Source: Bacteroidota bacterium (GTDB lineage: Bacteria; Bacteroidota; Ignavibacteria; SZUA-365; JAADGX01). From it: a stretch of 10,124 nt of DNA. The stretch covers positions 1 through 10,124 of the forward strand of contig JAJRXL010000236.1 of NCBI GenBank assembly GCA_024276335.1, in the 5' to 3' direction. Shown piece by piece: positions 1 to 6,630 of this stretch; positions within the stretch are counted from its first letter, which is position 1, and each line of letters opens with the position of its first letter. The position numbers and the translations under genes were made by a program. Below the pieces are notes generated by a model. That model was given only the letters and a program-made list of their open reading frames with translations. It ran no database searches and was not told where the DNA came from.

Positions 1-1
1 T

Positions 2-1531
2 ACGGCTGTATGCTGCGACAGTATGGTCGTGGATTCTGTGCGCCGCGCGAAGTTCGCGGTCATCTGCGAGGGGCCCGACTCCCTGACCAAGGATCCTACC
101 ACCGGGGTATACTTGCCCAATCCTTTTGATATACGAATACGGGTTCGCAATACGGGTTCGGATCCCGCCGATTCGGTATGTGCGACGTTAACCTTTAATA
201 CGCCGCAGACAGGGCTGCGACTGACGGGTGGGAACAATACCCAGTGTTTGCCGGGGCGTGGCCGTATTGGCGTGGACAGTATCATTGAGTTTGTATGGTC
301 CGTTGTCGCGTTGCGGCATGCCATCGGAACCAATGAAGAGATCACCATTAAGGTGAACGGTGTGGATCAACGAGGCGATCCACTAACCGATGCCTTTTGT
401 AATCTGACAATTTACGTCCCGCCGCTCGGTGCACCTTTCTTGGAACCTATTTGTGAGACTGTTCCGCCCGACACGGTTCACTTTGATCCGAGGACGGGAA
501 AATACGTCCCCGATATTGTTCAATTCGTCGTCAAGGTCGTGAACACCGGGGGTTCCCAGGCGCAAGGTGTGCGTGGTACGGTTCTGCCTCCTCCCGGCTT
601 CATTATGCCGGACACGGAATTACCCACGAAGGATTTCATGCCGTATAATGTCGTTGTCGGCGATACGGCGGTTGCCATCTGGAGAATGATACCGACTCCA
701 CAACGAATCGGGAAATGGTTTACCTTTAGCGTCCAGATCATCACCGATGACGACCAGACGTACCGATGCACGGATTCGGTTTTCGTTGTCGGGTTGCCTT
801 TCATTTCCGCGTTGCTTATTCCTCAGGATAATGTCGGGTATTACGGAGGCGAAAATATCCATGTTCCGGTCTTTATCGATGAGAGCGATCAAAAAGGGAT
901 CAAGGATATCGATCTTTACGTTCGATTCGATCCTGCAATCGTAAATTTCGTCGGTATTCAACGAGCGGGAACGCTTACCTCGAGCTGGACCGAAGAGGAG
1001 GTCGAAATACCGGATCCTGCGAACGAGCCGGGTTTGGCCCGGGCGCATATTACAAATACCTCGTCAACGCTCTCGGGATCGGGCACATTGCTCTACCTGG
1101 AGATGTCGGCGGTGTTCGGCGCGCCACCAAACCATCTCAAGAACGCTGTCTCCGATCTCCGGTTTGATAGTGCAAGGACTCTGATCAACAGCGGAACGAT
1201 TAGCACGCGACTGACCGACGGCATGGTAACGGTTTCCGGTGAGTGTATCCGGCCGATGAATGCCACGGAAAAATACATCGTGGCCCAGAACAGCCCGAAT
1301 CCGTTCAATCCGACAACCACAATCAAGTTTAGTATTCCTGAAGATACACATGTCAGGCTGGTTGTATTGGATGCGCTGGGTCGTGAAGTTACGGTTCTGG
1401 TCAACGAGTTTCGAAAGAAGGGAAGGTACACCAGCGTTTTTGATGCTTCCGCGGTCCCAAGCGGCGTGTATTTCTATCGTTTCGACACGCCGAATTATCA
1501 CGCGATCCGGAAAATGATCGTGGCGAAGTAG
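2..1531 (+). CDS. Partial modular T9SS-exported protein: repeat units, cohesin-like module, sorting domain (5' end outside window)
   Basis: The frame is open from base 2, so the N-terminus lies upstream. The ATG at 23 is internal, because vicinal cysteines at window codons 4-5 end a preceding repeat unit. Two full repeat units follow, bracketed by cysteines at codons 22/133 and 151/256. The first carries the YLPNPF motif. Codons about 267-415 look like a cohesin module: an IPxDN start, a VPVFID strand, a VRFDP strand, a GTLLYLEM strand and a closing DGMVTVSG. Codons 425-509 are a textbook type A T9SS sorting domain with NSPNPFNP, LGREV and SGVYFYRF. Such domains direct outer-membrane translocation and usually attachment to the cell surface. 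The gene is a tandem paralogue of the next one, whose last two units, cohesin-like module and tail match in order. It ends in a strong terminator. The architecture is secure; the ligand and role are unknown. Confidence 0.93.
   Translation, partial: TAVCCDSMVVDSVRRAKFAVICEGPDSLTKDPTTGVYLPNPFDIRIRVRNTGSDPADSVCATLTFNTPQTGLRLTGGNNTQCLPGRGRIGVDSIIEFVWSVVALRHAIGTNEEITIKVNGVDQRGDPLTDAFCNLTIYVPPLGAPFLEPICETVPPDTVHFDPRTGKYVPDIVQFVVKVVNTGGSQAQGVRGTVLPPPGFIMPDTELPTKDFMPYNVVVGDTAVAIWRMIPTPQRIGKWFTFSVQIITDDDQTYRCTDSVFVVGLPFISALLIPQDNVGYYGGENIHVPVFIDESDQKGIKDIDLYVRFDPAIVNFVGIQRAGTLTSSWTEEEVEIPDPANEPGLARAHITNTSSTLSGSGTLLYLEMSAVFGAPPNHLKNAVSDLRFDSARTLINSGTISTRLTDGMVTVSGECIRPMNATEKYIVAQNSPNPFNPTTTIKFSIPEDTHVRLVVLDALGREVTVLVNEFRKKGRYTSVFDASAVPSGVYFYRFDTPNYHAIRKMIVAK
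59..790 (+). repeat. Protein repeat array, two ~120-aa beta-sandwich-like units
   Basis: Two units of the shared repeat family lie in the partial first gene. The first has Cys at codon 22, GPDSL, YLPNPF, an RNTG step and a closing Cys at codon 133. It also has an extra internal cysteine pair at codons 60 and 82. The second has Cys at codons 151 and 256, and its PNPF motif has decayed to VPDIVQF. The units have diverged strongly in DNA, so this is an old protein-level duplication. The fold resembles the Ig-like or CARDB/DUF11 type modules common in exported proteins (inference). Confidence 0.8.
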
Positions 1532-1546
1532 TACACCGATGTAATC

Positions 1547-1589
1547 AAAAAAACCGGAAGCTCTCGCTCTCGCGACTTCCGGTTTTTTT
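1547..1589. terminator. Strong intrinsic terminator, probably bidirectional
   Basis: A perfect inverted repeat starts 15 bases after the stop codon of the first gene. Seven A and CCGGAAG (1547-1560) pair with CTTCCGG and seven T (1576-1589), giving 14 base pairs. The 15-base interior can fold further: TCGC (1564-1567) pairs with GCGA (1572-1575) around a four-base loop. The A-run on one side and T-run on the other mean that it could terminate transcription from either strand. It separates the first gene from the second. Confidence 0.93.
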
Positions 1590-1591
1590 GT

Positions 1592-1619
1592 TTGAGTCAA
1601 TATTCATTCTGCTTATACA
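1592..1619 (+). promoter_or_regulatory. Candidate sigma-70-like promoter for the 1644 gene
   Basis: TTGAGT (1592-1597) and TATACA (1614-1619) are separated by 16 bases. Each matches four of six consensus positions. The pair sits directly behind the terminator and about 25 bases before the next start codon, where a promoter is needed. It would give a leader of about 18 bases. The Bacteroidota-type TTTG/TAnnTTTG pattern is not seen. This is a plausible but unproven call. Confidence 0.4.
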
Positions 1620-1629
1620 AGGCCAGGTT

Positions 1630-1636
1630 GGGAGGT
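1630..1636 (+). promoter_or_regulatory. Shine-Dalgarno site for the 1644 gene
   Basis: GGGAGGT ends seven bases before the ATG at 1644. It is a strong, well-spaced ribosome binding site. It fixes the start of the 1000-residue protein and agrees with the signal peptide that follows immediately. Confidence 0.85.
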
Positions 1637-1643
1637 CTGCCGC

Positions 1644-4600
1644 ATGCGCGTAGTAATTGCCACGGCGCTGATGCTGTTGTGGTGTGGGACAGGTTCCGCG
1701 CAGCCCGCAGAAACGGCAGCGAGGGTATGGAGTAACGCGCGTATCCCGAATCCTGATTTCATTGACAGTCTTCGTTGCGTCACCGCAGGGACGGATACTG
1801 TCCGCTACAATTCCATCCTTCAGGCATATTATCCCGCGCCTTTTTCTGTTTCCCTCTCTTTGCGGAATATCGGCTCCAGATCAGTGCAAGGTATTCGCGT
1901 CTGCCTGCAAGTTCCGGATGCCCTGGTGTTGGTAAACCCCGCGGATTCATGCACGATAATCGCGGCTCTGTTTCCCGGTGACAGCGCAACGGTTGAGTGG
2001 CAAGTCCGGATTCCCCGTCCCGTTGCATCCGACACCGTGCTGGCGGCAGTATTCCGTTTCGGCGTGGACAGCGCAACTGTAACATGCCGGTGGGACGTTT
2101 TCGTGGAAGCTTTTCGTCTCTCGCCTCTTCACTGCGAGCTACGTTCCCCGGACAGCATCCTGTTTCGTGATACCGCTTATGTACCGCAGGAATTCCCCGT
2201 TCACGTCCTTGCATGGAATGGCGGGATCGAGCCTGTCTTCGAGGTCCAGGCACTGATGCTTCACGATTACCGCTTCAATATTGTCGATACACTCGGCGCC
2301 TTTCGCCTCCTGGCCGACTCGCTGGATCCTGGTGACACGGTCAAGGCGGTATTTAATCTGCGCGTGAATCCAAGATTGCAGGATGGGATCGACAGCTTGC
2401 GTGTTATGATCACGGGGCGGAACCTTGCCTCCTCGATATGCGAGAGCCAGGTCTGGGTTCAACATTCCATGCGTCCGGAACTTTCGCTCGCCTGCTTTGC
2501 CGAAGTTGACAGCTTGAGGTTTGACGAGACGCTTGCCAGGTATACGCCGAACCCGTTTCGAGTGACCATGATAGTGACGAACAGGGGAGAGGCGCCTTCA
2601 CGACAAACGCGGTTGTTCTTTGCCGGCCCGCCACGGTTTACACCGGTATCGGGAACGCCAATCGTTAACGTGGGAGAATTGCAGCCCGGCGCATCGGCAA
2701 GCCACTTCTGGAGTATGCAAGCGTTACCCCGAACGTCTGGTGAAATGGATTCGTTGATTTTGCAGGTGCGCGGTGTTGGAGGATACGGGAATACGCCGTT
2801 GTTCGAGGAATGCCGGATTCCGTTGTACGTGCCAGAGGCGAGAGCCTCCTCATACCTCGTCCGTTGCGAAGCGCCCGATTCTCTTACCTTTTTGGGAGGG
2901 CAGTATTCACCGGATCCGTTTGATTATACTGTGACGGTCAGGAATAGCGGCAAAGCTGTCGGGAGGGGAATCAACGTGACACTGCTCCTGCCTGCCGGCG
3001 TGGAACTCGACGCGGGAGAATCCATCGTCAAGACGATACCCGATCTCCAGCCTGGTGCGGAGGTTGCTCTTATCTACAGGTTGCGACCGATACCGCGCAG
3101 CGACACGACGACGGTCCATATTTGTGCGGAAGTGCGGGATAATGCGGGGCGCGGGGATACGTGCTGCCGTGATGTGCTTATTCCGCGCCGGGACGCAGGA
3201 AGGCTGGAAATCCGATGCAACGCTCCGTCTGTCCTTGTCGTCGATTCGTTGCGGGGTGAGTATTCACCGAACCCGTTCTCGGTGCGTGTGTTAGTGCACA
3301 ATAACGGTCAAGATGCGTTGAGGAATCTCACCGCTGTCATACTGCCGCAATCTCCCGATTTACAGGTTCTCGGGAATCCCCAACAACAGGTGGCAAATGC
3401 GCTTCAGCCCGGTGATTCGGTGGAGGTCGACTGGCAAGTAGTAATCCAGCCGCGGGAAAGAGACGGAACCGTGGAGATCCGTGTTCAAGTGCGTACGGAT
3501 GACCTTGAACCGGTCGAATGCGTGGTGCGTGTTCTTGTTCCCGGCCTCGGCAAGCCGCTCTTGTCGATGTTTTGTCAGACCGCACCCATGGATACCCTTC
3601 ACTATCTCGTGGCCCGAAACGATTACGAGCGCAATCCATTCGTCGTTACCGCGACGGTGTCGAACATCGGTTCGATGCGGGCAAAAAACGTCAGGGTCCT
3701 CGTGATTCCCGGCAACGGCGTGGCGTTGGCCAACGGCGAGGTGTCGGAGAAACCCCTTGTTCCCGCGACGTTGGGGACGGGGGAAACGGGAATTGCCTCC
3801 TGGAACGTGCATCCCGTTGCCGCGGATTCCGGGGCGCTGCGTACTTTTACCACGACCGCGACCGCTGACAACGCCTCCGAAGAAACCTGTGTTACAACGC
3901 TGTTCGTGGTTGGAATCCCCAGGCTCGTCACGCTTGCCATCCCGGCGGATAACTTGTTGCAATATGGCGAGCGCATTCTCGTTCCGGTTTTAATAGATGA
4001 AATCGCGGGCAAACGTATTGAGCAATACCGCCTGCGAATAGCTTTCGATGAAGACGTGCTATCCTGTACCGGGGTTGTCACGGAGAATTCGTTGACGGCC
4101 ACGGGGTGGGCTTCGACGACCATGCTCGCCGTTGAACCGGGATTGGTGGAGATATCCGGCGCGGCAGAGCCCGGTGCCGCGCTGACGAAAGGAATGGGCC
4201 CGTTGTTTTATCTCCGGGTTGAAGCCGTGTTTGGAACGGGAAGTCAAACGTTACTGGTTGCACGCTCCCCGCTCCGGATAGATACGGCCGAATTTAACGC
4301 GGGAGCGATGCGTGCGAGGTGGACGGACGGCCTGGTTACCGTTAGCGGCAAATGCGTGGAACCTCTGGACGCAGGCGCCGGTTTCGTCCTGTTTCCGAAT
4401 ATCCCAAACCCGTTTAATCCCTCCACGCTGTTGCGTTTTCGTATTGATGAAGATCAGCCAGTCTTCACAAGGCTGATCGTGACCGACCGGTTCGGGCGTA
4501 TCGTTTCGATGCTGGTCGAGGCTACACTTCAGCCGGGTGATTATTCCGTTATGTTTGATGCAAGTGGAATGTCCACCGGCGTGTATTTCGCGTACTTGAT

Positions 4601-4646
4601 TGTCGGGGAAAGGGTACAAATTCGGAAAATATTATTGTTGAAATAG
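1644..4646 (+). CDS. 1000-aa modular T9SS-exported protein: six repeat units, cohesin-like module, sorting domain
   Basis: The start is fixed by a strong ribosome binding site and a signal peptide (hydrophobic residues 2-13, likely cleavage after Ala19 in GSA, leaving Gln-Pro). Six repeat units follow. Opening cysteines are at 45, 164, 284, 408, 525 and 644; closing cysteines are at 148, 266, 390, 507/508, 626 and 749. The spacing is 117-124 residues per unit, and PNPF-like motifs sit about 20 residues into most units. Residues about 760-903 form a cohesin-like module: IPADN, VPVLIDE, IAFDEDVL, GPLFYLRVEA and DGLVTVSG. Residues 914-1000 are a type A T9SS sorting domain with IPNPFNPS, FGRIVSMLV, TGVYF and a final RKILLLK. 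The protein should be exported by Sec and then T9SS to the cell surface or medium. No catalytic motif is visible. It is a close architectural paralogue of the preceding partial gene. The next gene follows after 133 bases with no terminator seen, so co-transcription is possible. The role is unknown; a fibre or adhesin-like scaffold is inference. Confidence 0.95.
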   Translation: MRVVIATALMLLWCGTGSAQPAETAARVWSNARIPNPDFIDSLRCVTAGTDTVRYNSILQAYYPAPFSVSLSLRNIGSRSVQGIRVCLQVPDALVLVNPADSCTIIAALFPGDSATVEWQVRIPRPVASDTVLAAVFRFGVDSATVTCRWDVFVEAFRLSPLHCELRSPDSILFRDTAYVPQEFPVHVLAWNGGIEPVFEVQALMLHDYRFNIVDTLGAFRLLADSLDPGDTVKAVFNLRVNPRLQDGIDSLRVMITGRNLASSICESQVWVQHSMRPELSLACFAEVDSLRFDETLARYTPNPFRVTMIVTNRGEAPSRQTRLFFAGPPRFTPVSGTPIVNVGELQPGASASHFWSMQALPRTSGEMDSLILQVRGVGGYGNTPLFEECRIPLYVPEARASSYLVRCEAPDSLTFLGGQYSPDPFDYTVTVRNSGKAVGRGINVTLLLPAGVELDAGESIVKTIPDLQPGAEVALIYRLRPIPRSDTTTVHICAEVRDNAGRGDTCCRDVLIPRRDAGRLEIRCNAPSVLVVDSLRGEYSPNPFSVRVLVHNNGQDALRNLTAVILPQSPDLQVLGNPQQQVANALQPGDSVEVDWQVVIQPRERDGTVEIRVQVRTDDLEPVECVVRVLVPGLGKPLLSMFCQTAPMDTLHYLVARNDYERNPFVVTATVSNIGSMRAKNVRVLVIPGNGVALANGEVSEKPLVPATLGTGETGIASWNVHPVAADSGALRTFTTTATADNASEETCVTTLFVVGIPRLVTLAIPADNLLQYGERILVPVLIDEIAGKRIEQYRLRIAFDEDVLSCTGVVTENSLTATGWASTTMLAVEPGLVEISGAAEPGAALTKGMGPLFYLRVEAVFGTGSQTLLVARSPLRIDTAEFNAGAMRARWTDGLVTVSGKCVEPLDAGAGFVLFPNIPNPFNPSTLLRFRIDEDQPVFTRLIVTDRFGRIVSMLVEATLQPGDYSVMFDASGMSTGVYFAYLIVGERVQIRKILLLK
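1776..3914 (+). repeat. Protein repeat array, six ~120-aa units
   Basis: Six consecutive units cover residues 45 to about 757 of the 1644 gene. The distance from opening to closing cysteine is 103, 102, 106, 99 (or 100), 101 and 105 residues. Recurring marks in order are Cys-x-APDSL, YxPNPFxV, an NxG step, an LP turn, an L(x)PGDS-type loop, VxWxV, and Cys-xxx-V-x-VP. The second unit keeps the cysteines but has YVPQEF instead of PNPF. Only the first unit has the additional inner cysteine pair, at 87 and 103. The units differ strongly in DNA, so they are not a recent expansion. Confidence 0.88.
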
Positions 4647-4779
4647 CCGCCACCGGTATTCACGCGTGGAACTAAGCCGGGGCGAATCGCTCCCCGTGTG
4701 CTTGATGCAATCGCGAGGGGTGACAACGTGCAAGAATACTCCTACGGAACCTTATTCCATCTCTTTCTTTCGGGCGAAA
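4647..4779. other. Intergenic gap between the second and third genes
   Basis: The 133-base gap holds no convincing gene or terminator. Visible small symmetries are ACCGGT (4652-4657), the 8-base palindrome CACGCGTG (4661-4668), and a GC-rich dyad at 4679-4695 that could form about six pairs around a tight loop. The dyad lacks a T-run, so it does not look like an intrinsic terminator. No clear ribosome binding site precedes the ATG at 4780. Confidence 0.5.
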
Positions 4780-6366
4780 ATGAAAACAACCTGGTTTACA
4801 TGCTCAAATGTGATACTTGCTCTGCTTTTGGTGATGACCCATACAGGGATATCCCAGCCCCGGGTGCACATCATCAGTATTGACAGCTACGATTTCCCCA
4901 ACATCGTAATCGAGTTCGCGGTTGAATGCGGAAACAATGAGCGGTTCGATCTTGCAGTGAAAAACCTGACCGTGTTGGAAGAGGGAAAGGTCGTCGATTC
5001 GCTCCGGCTCGTTTGTCCGCCGCCGGGGCAGGGGCGGTGCTGCCTTTCCGCCGCTGTTCTCGTGGATCGGGCCGCGCGTTTTGACGACAGTATCAGATAC
5101 CGCGTTCGAGACGCCCTGTATGCGTTCTTTGATCGTTTTGACGGTTCCTGCGATGAAGGCACTCTTATGTCGGTGGAAAATCAACCGGCGGTCAAAGTGT
5201 TCATGACCAACGACAAGGAATTGCTGAAAAACGGGATCGACGCCATTTATTCAGGATTGCAAACCGCGCTGTGGGATGGTTTGTATTCGACGATCTCCGA
5301 GTTGCTCAATAATGCATCGAATCTCTGTCGTAATATCTTGCTCGTTACAAGCGGAATCGATGGCGCAGGCTCCGACCTGACACTGGACGATTGCATTCGC
5401 TTTGCACGTGATAACGGCGTGCGCGTATTTCCGCTTGCCTTTGCCGGTGACATCCGGTTGGATACGCTGCATGCCATCGCGGAGGCAACGGGCGGGCGGG
5501 TCCTCTTTAATCCCGGTGCGGAAGGTATCGACGCACTGTACCGTGAAATGACCACACGGCGGTGTCGAGTAGAATACCTGGGTTCATGTGCCGACGGGAC
5601 GCGCAGGGAGGTTGAATTGTTGATAGGGAAACCGGAACCGCTGGCGCATTGTACCGGTATCGGGAAAGATTCTTCGTGGTTTTATGCCCGTACGGAAAAC
5701 AAACCGGACGTATTGACCATGCCGGACTCCCTTGCTCTCGACTCGACCGGCAACGGCTTGCGGCCAAATCCGTTTTCTATTTCGTACCGACTATTTAACC
5801 GCAATTGCGAGACGTATTTCGTTTCTCGCAGCACATTGTCCCTTGATAATTCCGACACGAGCGGAGTACGGATCGAGGACCCGGTGCGGGAGATTGCCAC
5901 GCCGCTTGATAACGGCGATTCACTCCTGATCTCATGGAAGGTAACCGTTAAATCCAGGACGCAAGATCGTATGCTGAAATTTGCAATAAAGACCATGACA
6001 AGCAACGGGTTACGAGAGGCAAGGGATTCCGTGTTTATTCCCGCGGTTTCAATTTCCGCGATCAAAAATGTCGTGAATGCGCGCTCGTTCCGGGTGGGCA
6101 AGCTTTATCCCAATCCGGTGACTTCCGTGATCAAGGGAGGAGGAACTCTGTTTCATGTCCCGGTATCAGTGAATACGAAAATACCGGTCGCTATTTCCAT
6201 CATCAACGTTACGGGTGCGGAAGTGTTTGCCGTGAAGCCCGTGCTATTAGATCCGGGGAGTCACGTTCTTTCCGTTCCGGCGATTGCCCTTCGTCCGGGT
6301 ATATACCTGGTGGTTATCAAGAGCACAATAAAGGTGTCTGTTCGAAAACTGCTCGTCATAATGTAG
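4780..6366 (+). CDS. 528-aa T9SS-exported VWA-like protein with a degenerate metal site
   Basis: I chose the ATG at 4780 because it puts a clean signal peptide at the N-terminus (likely cleavage after Ser25, leaving Gln-Pro). A GTG at 4666 would bury it behind 38 residues. Residues 27 to about 293 match the VWA region of the next gene along their length. Shared features include the LWDG segment, the CDE motif, ATGG near residues 232-235 and ten aligned cysteines (50, 79, 87, 88, 124, 183, 205, 262, 270, 291). The metal-ion-dependent adhesion site (MIDAS) is broken: DxSxS is Asp96-x-Ala98-x-Arg100, and the usual TDG has Ser191 instead of Asp. Thr162 is kept. A single repeat unit spans about 308-422, with RPNPFSI but without the two bracketing cysteines. 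Residues about 438-528 are a T9SS sorting domain with LYPNPV, RPGIYLV and a terminal RKLLVIM. Export to the surface is well supported. Metal-dependent ligand binding is unlikely, so a structural or partner role is inferred. Confidence 0.9.
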   Translation: MKTTWFTCSNVILALLLVMTHTGISQPRVHIISIDSYDFPNIVIEFAVECGNNERFDLAVKNLTVLEEGKVVDSLRLVCPPPGQGRCCLSAAVLVDRAARFDDSIRYRVRDALYAFFDRFDGSCDEGTLMSVENQPAVKVFMTNDKELLKNGIDAIYSGLQTALWDGLYSTISELLNNASNLCRNILLVTSGIDGAGSDLTLDDCIRFARDNGVRVFPLAFAGDIRLDTLHAIAEATGGRVLFNPGAEGIDALYREMTTRRCRVEYLGSCADGTRREVELLIGKPEPLAHCTGIGKDSSWFYARTENKPDVLTMPDSLALDSTGNGLRPNPFSISYRLFNRNCETYFVSRSTLSLDNSDTSGVRIEDPVREIATPLDNGDSLLISWKVTVKSRTQDRMLKFAIKTMTSNGLREARDSVFIPAVSISAIKNVVNARSFRVGKLYPNPVTSVIKGGGTLFHVPVSVNTKIPVAISIINVTGAEVFAVKPVLLDPGSHVLSVPAIALRPGIYLVVIKSTIKVSVRKLLVIM

Positions 6367-6630
6367 CCGATACGATTGACGGGGACAAAGTGTTTACATT
6401 GATCAATAGATTGTGTAGTTTCTTTGGTACATGAGGAAAAACACGCTGCTACAACCAGTGCTGCTGTCCTCATGGTCAAAGGCTCTTTTTTAACAAATAT
6501 TTATTACGATTCACGTGGCCTGCCTGGGGAGATGTGCACAAGACCGTGGCAGGCGCTGAAACATTCCAATGTTAGAGAGGTGCTGAAGACCAACGTACGT
6601 CACATCCCGATCCTGCCGTGGAGATAACTA
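6367..6630. other. 264-bp intergenic region with several dyad symmetries, upstream of the last gene
   Basis: No convincing gene lies here. Four inverted repeats are visible. CATGAGGA (6430-6437) pairs with TCCTCATG (6467-6474). GCCTGCC (6518-6524) pairs with GGCAGGC (6548-6554), and these arms flank the palindrome TGTGCACA (6533-6540). AACATT-CC-AATGTT spans 6560-6573. ACGTACGT spans 6593-6600. Six T (6486-6491) lie 11 bases after the first dyad, so that part might act as a weak terminator for the preceding gene. A weak promoter candidate is TTTACA (6393-6398) with TAGTTT (6416-6421), 17 bases apart. The region may hold the terminator, promoter and leader for the last gene. Confidence 0.45.
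6620..6624 (+). promoter_or_regulatory. Shine-Dalgarno site for the 6631 gene
   Basis: GGAGA ends six bases before the ATG at 6631. It supports that start over the overlapping out-of-frame ATG at 6635, whose frame closes within 15 codons. Confidence 0.7.

Noticed and set aside
23..25. ATG at 23 as the start of the first gene
   Set aside because: The same frame is open to base 2 and encodes the end of a preceding repeat unit (vicinal cysteines, then the linker). There is no signal peptide after 23. The gene is truncated by the window.
1064..1600. 178-codon minus-strand open frame reaching past the terminator
   Set aside because: It runs through the terminator hairpin and antisense to the cohesin-like module and sorting tail of the first gene. 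It has no start context or domain.
1677..1688. Possible lipobox (LLWC) in the 1644 signal peptide
   Set aside because: Tryptophan before the cysteine does not fit the lipobox, and a normal signal peptidase I site follows at GSA. The T9SS tail also argues for a soluble exported precursor.
1776..3914. Recent DNA tandem repeat or phase-variable repeat array
   Set aside because: The periodicity is visible only in the protein. The units share short motifs but have diverged strongly in bases, and there are no homopolymer or short tandem tracts that would drive slippage.
4679..4695. GC-rich dyad as a terminator after the 1644 gene
   Set aside because: The stem is short with a bulge and a three-base loop, and no T-run follows.
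4666..4779. GTG at 4666 (or ATG at 4704) as the start of the third gene
   Set aside because: These would place up to 38 polar residues ahead of the signal peptide. The ATG at 4780 gives an N-terminus that lines up with the signal peptide of the paralogous gene at 6631.
4698..4883. 61-codon open frame in the gap before the third gene
   Set aside because: It overlaps the signal peptide region of the 4780 gene in another frame. An AGGGG-like site before the GTG at 4728 is the only hint, and the product has no recognisable feature.
6424..6627. 67-codon open frame (TTG start, or 51 codons from the ATG at 6472) ending three bases before the 6631 gene
   Set aside because: It has no ribosome binding site, signal peptide or recognisable motif, and it runs across the dyad symmetries. 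A leader peptide cannot be excluded, but nothing supports one.
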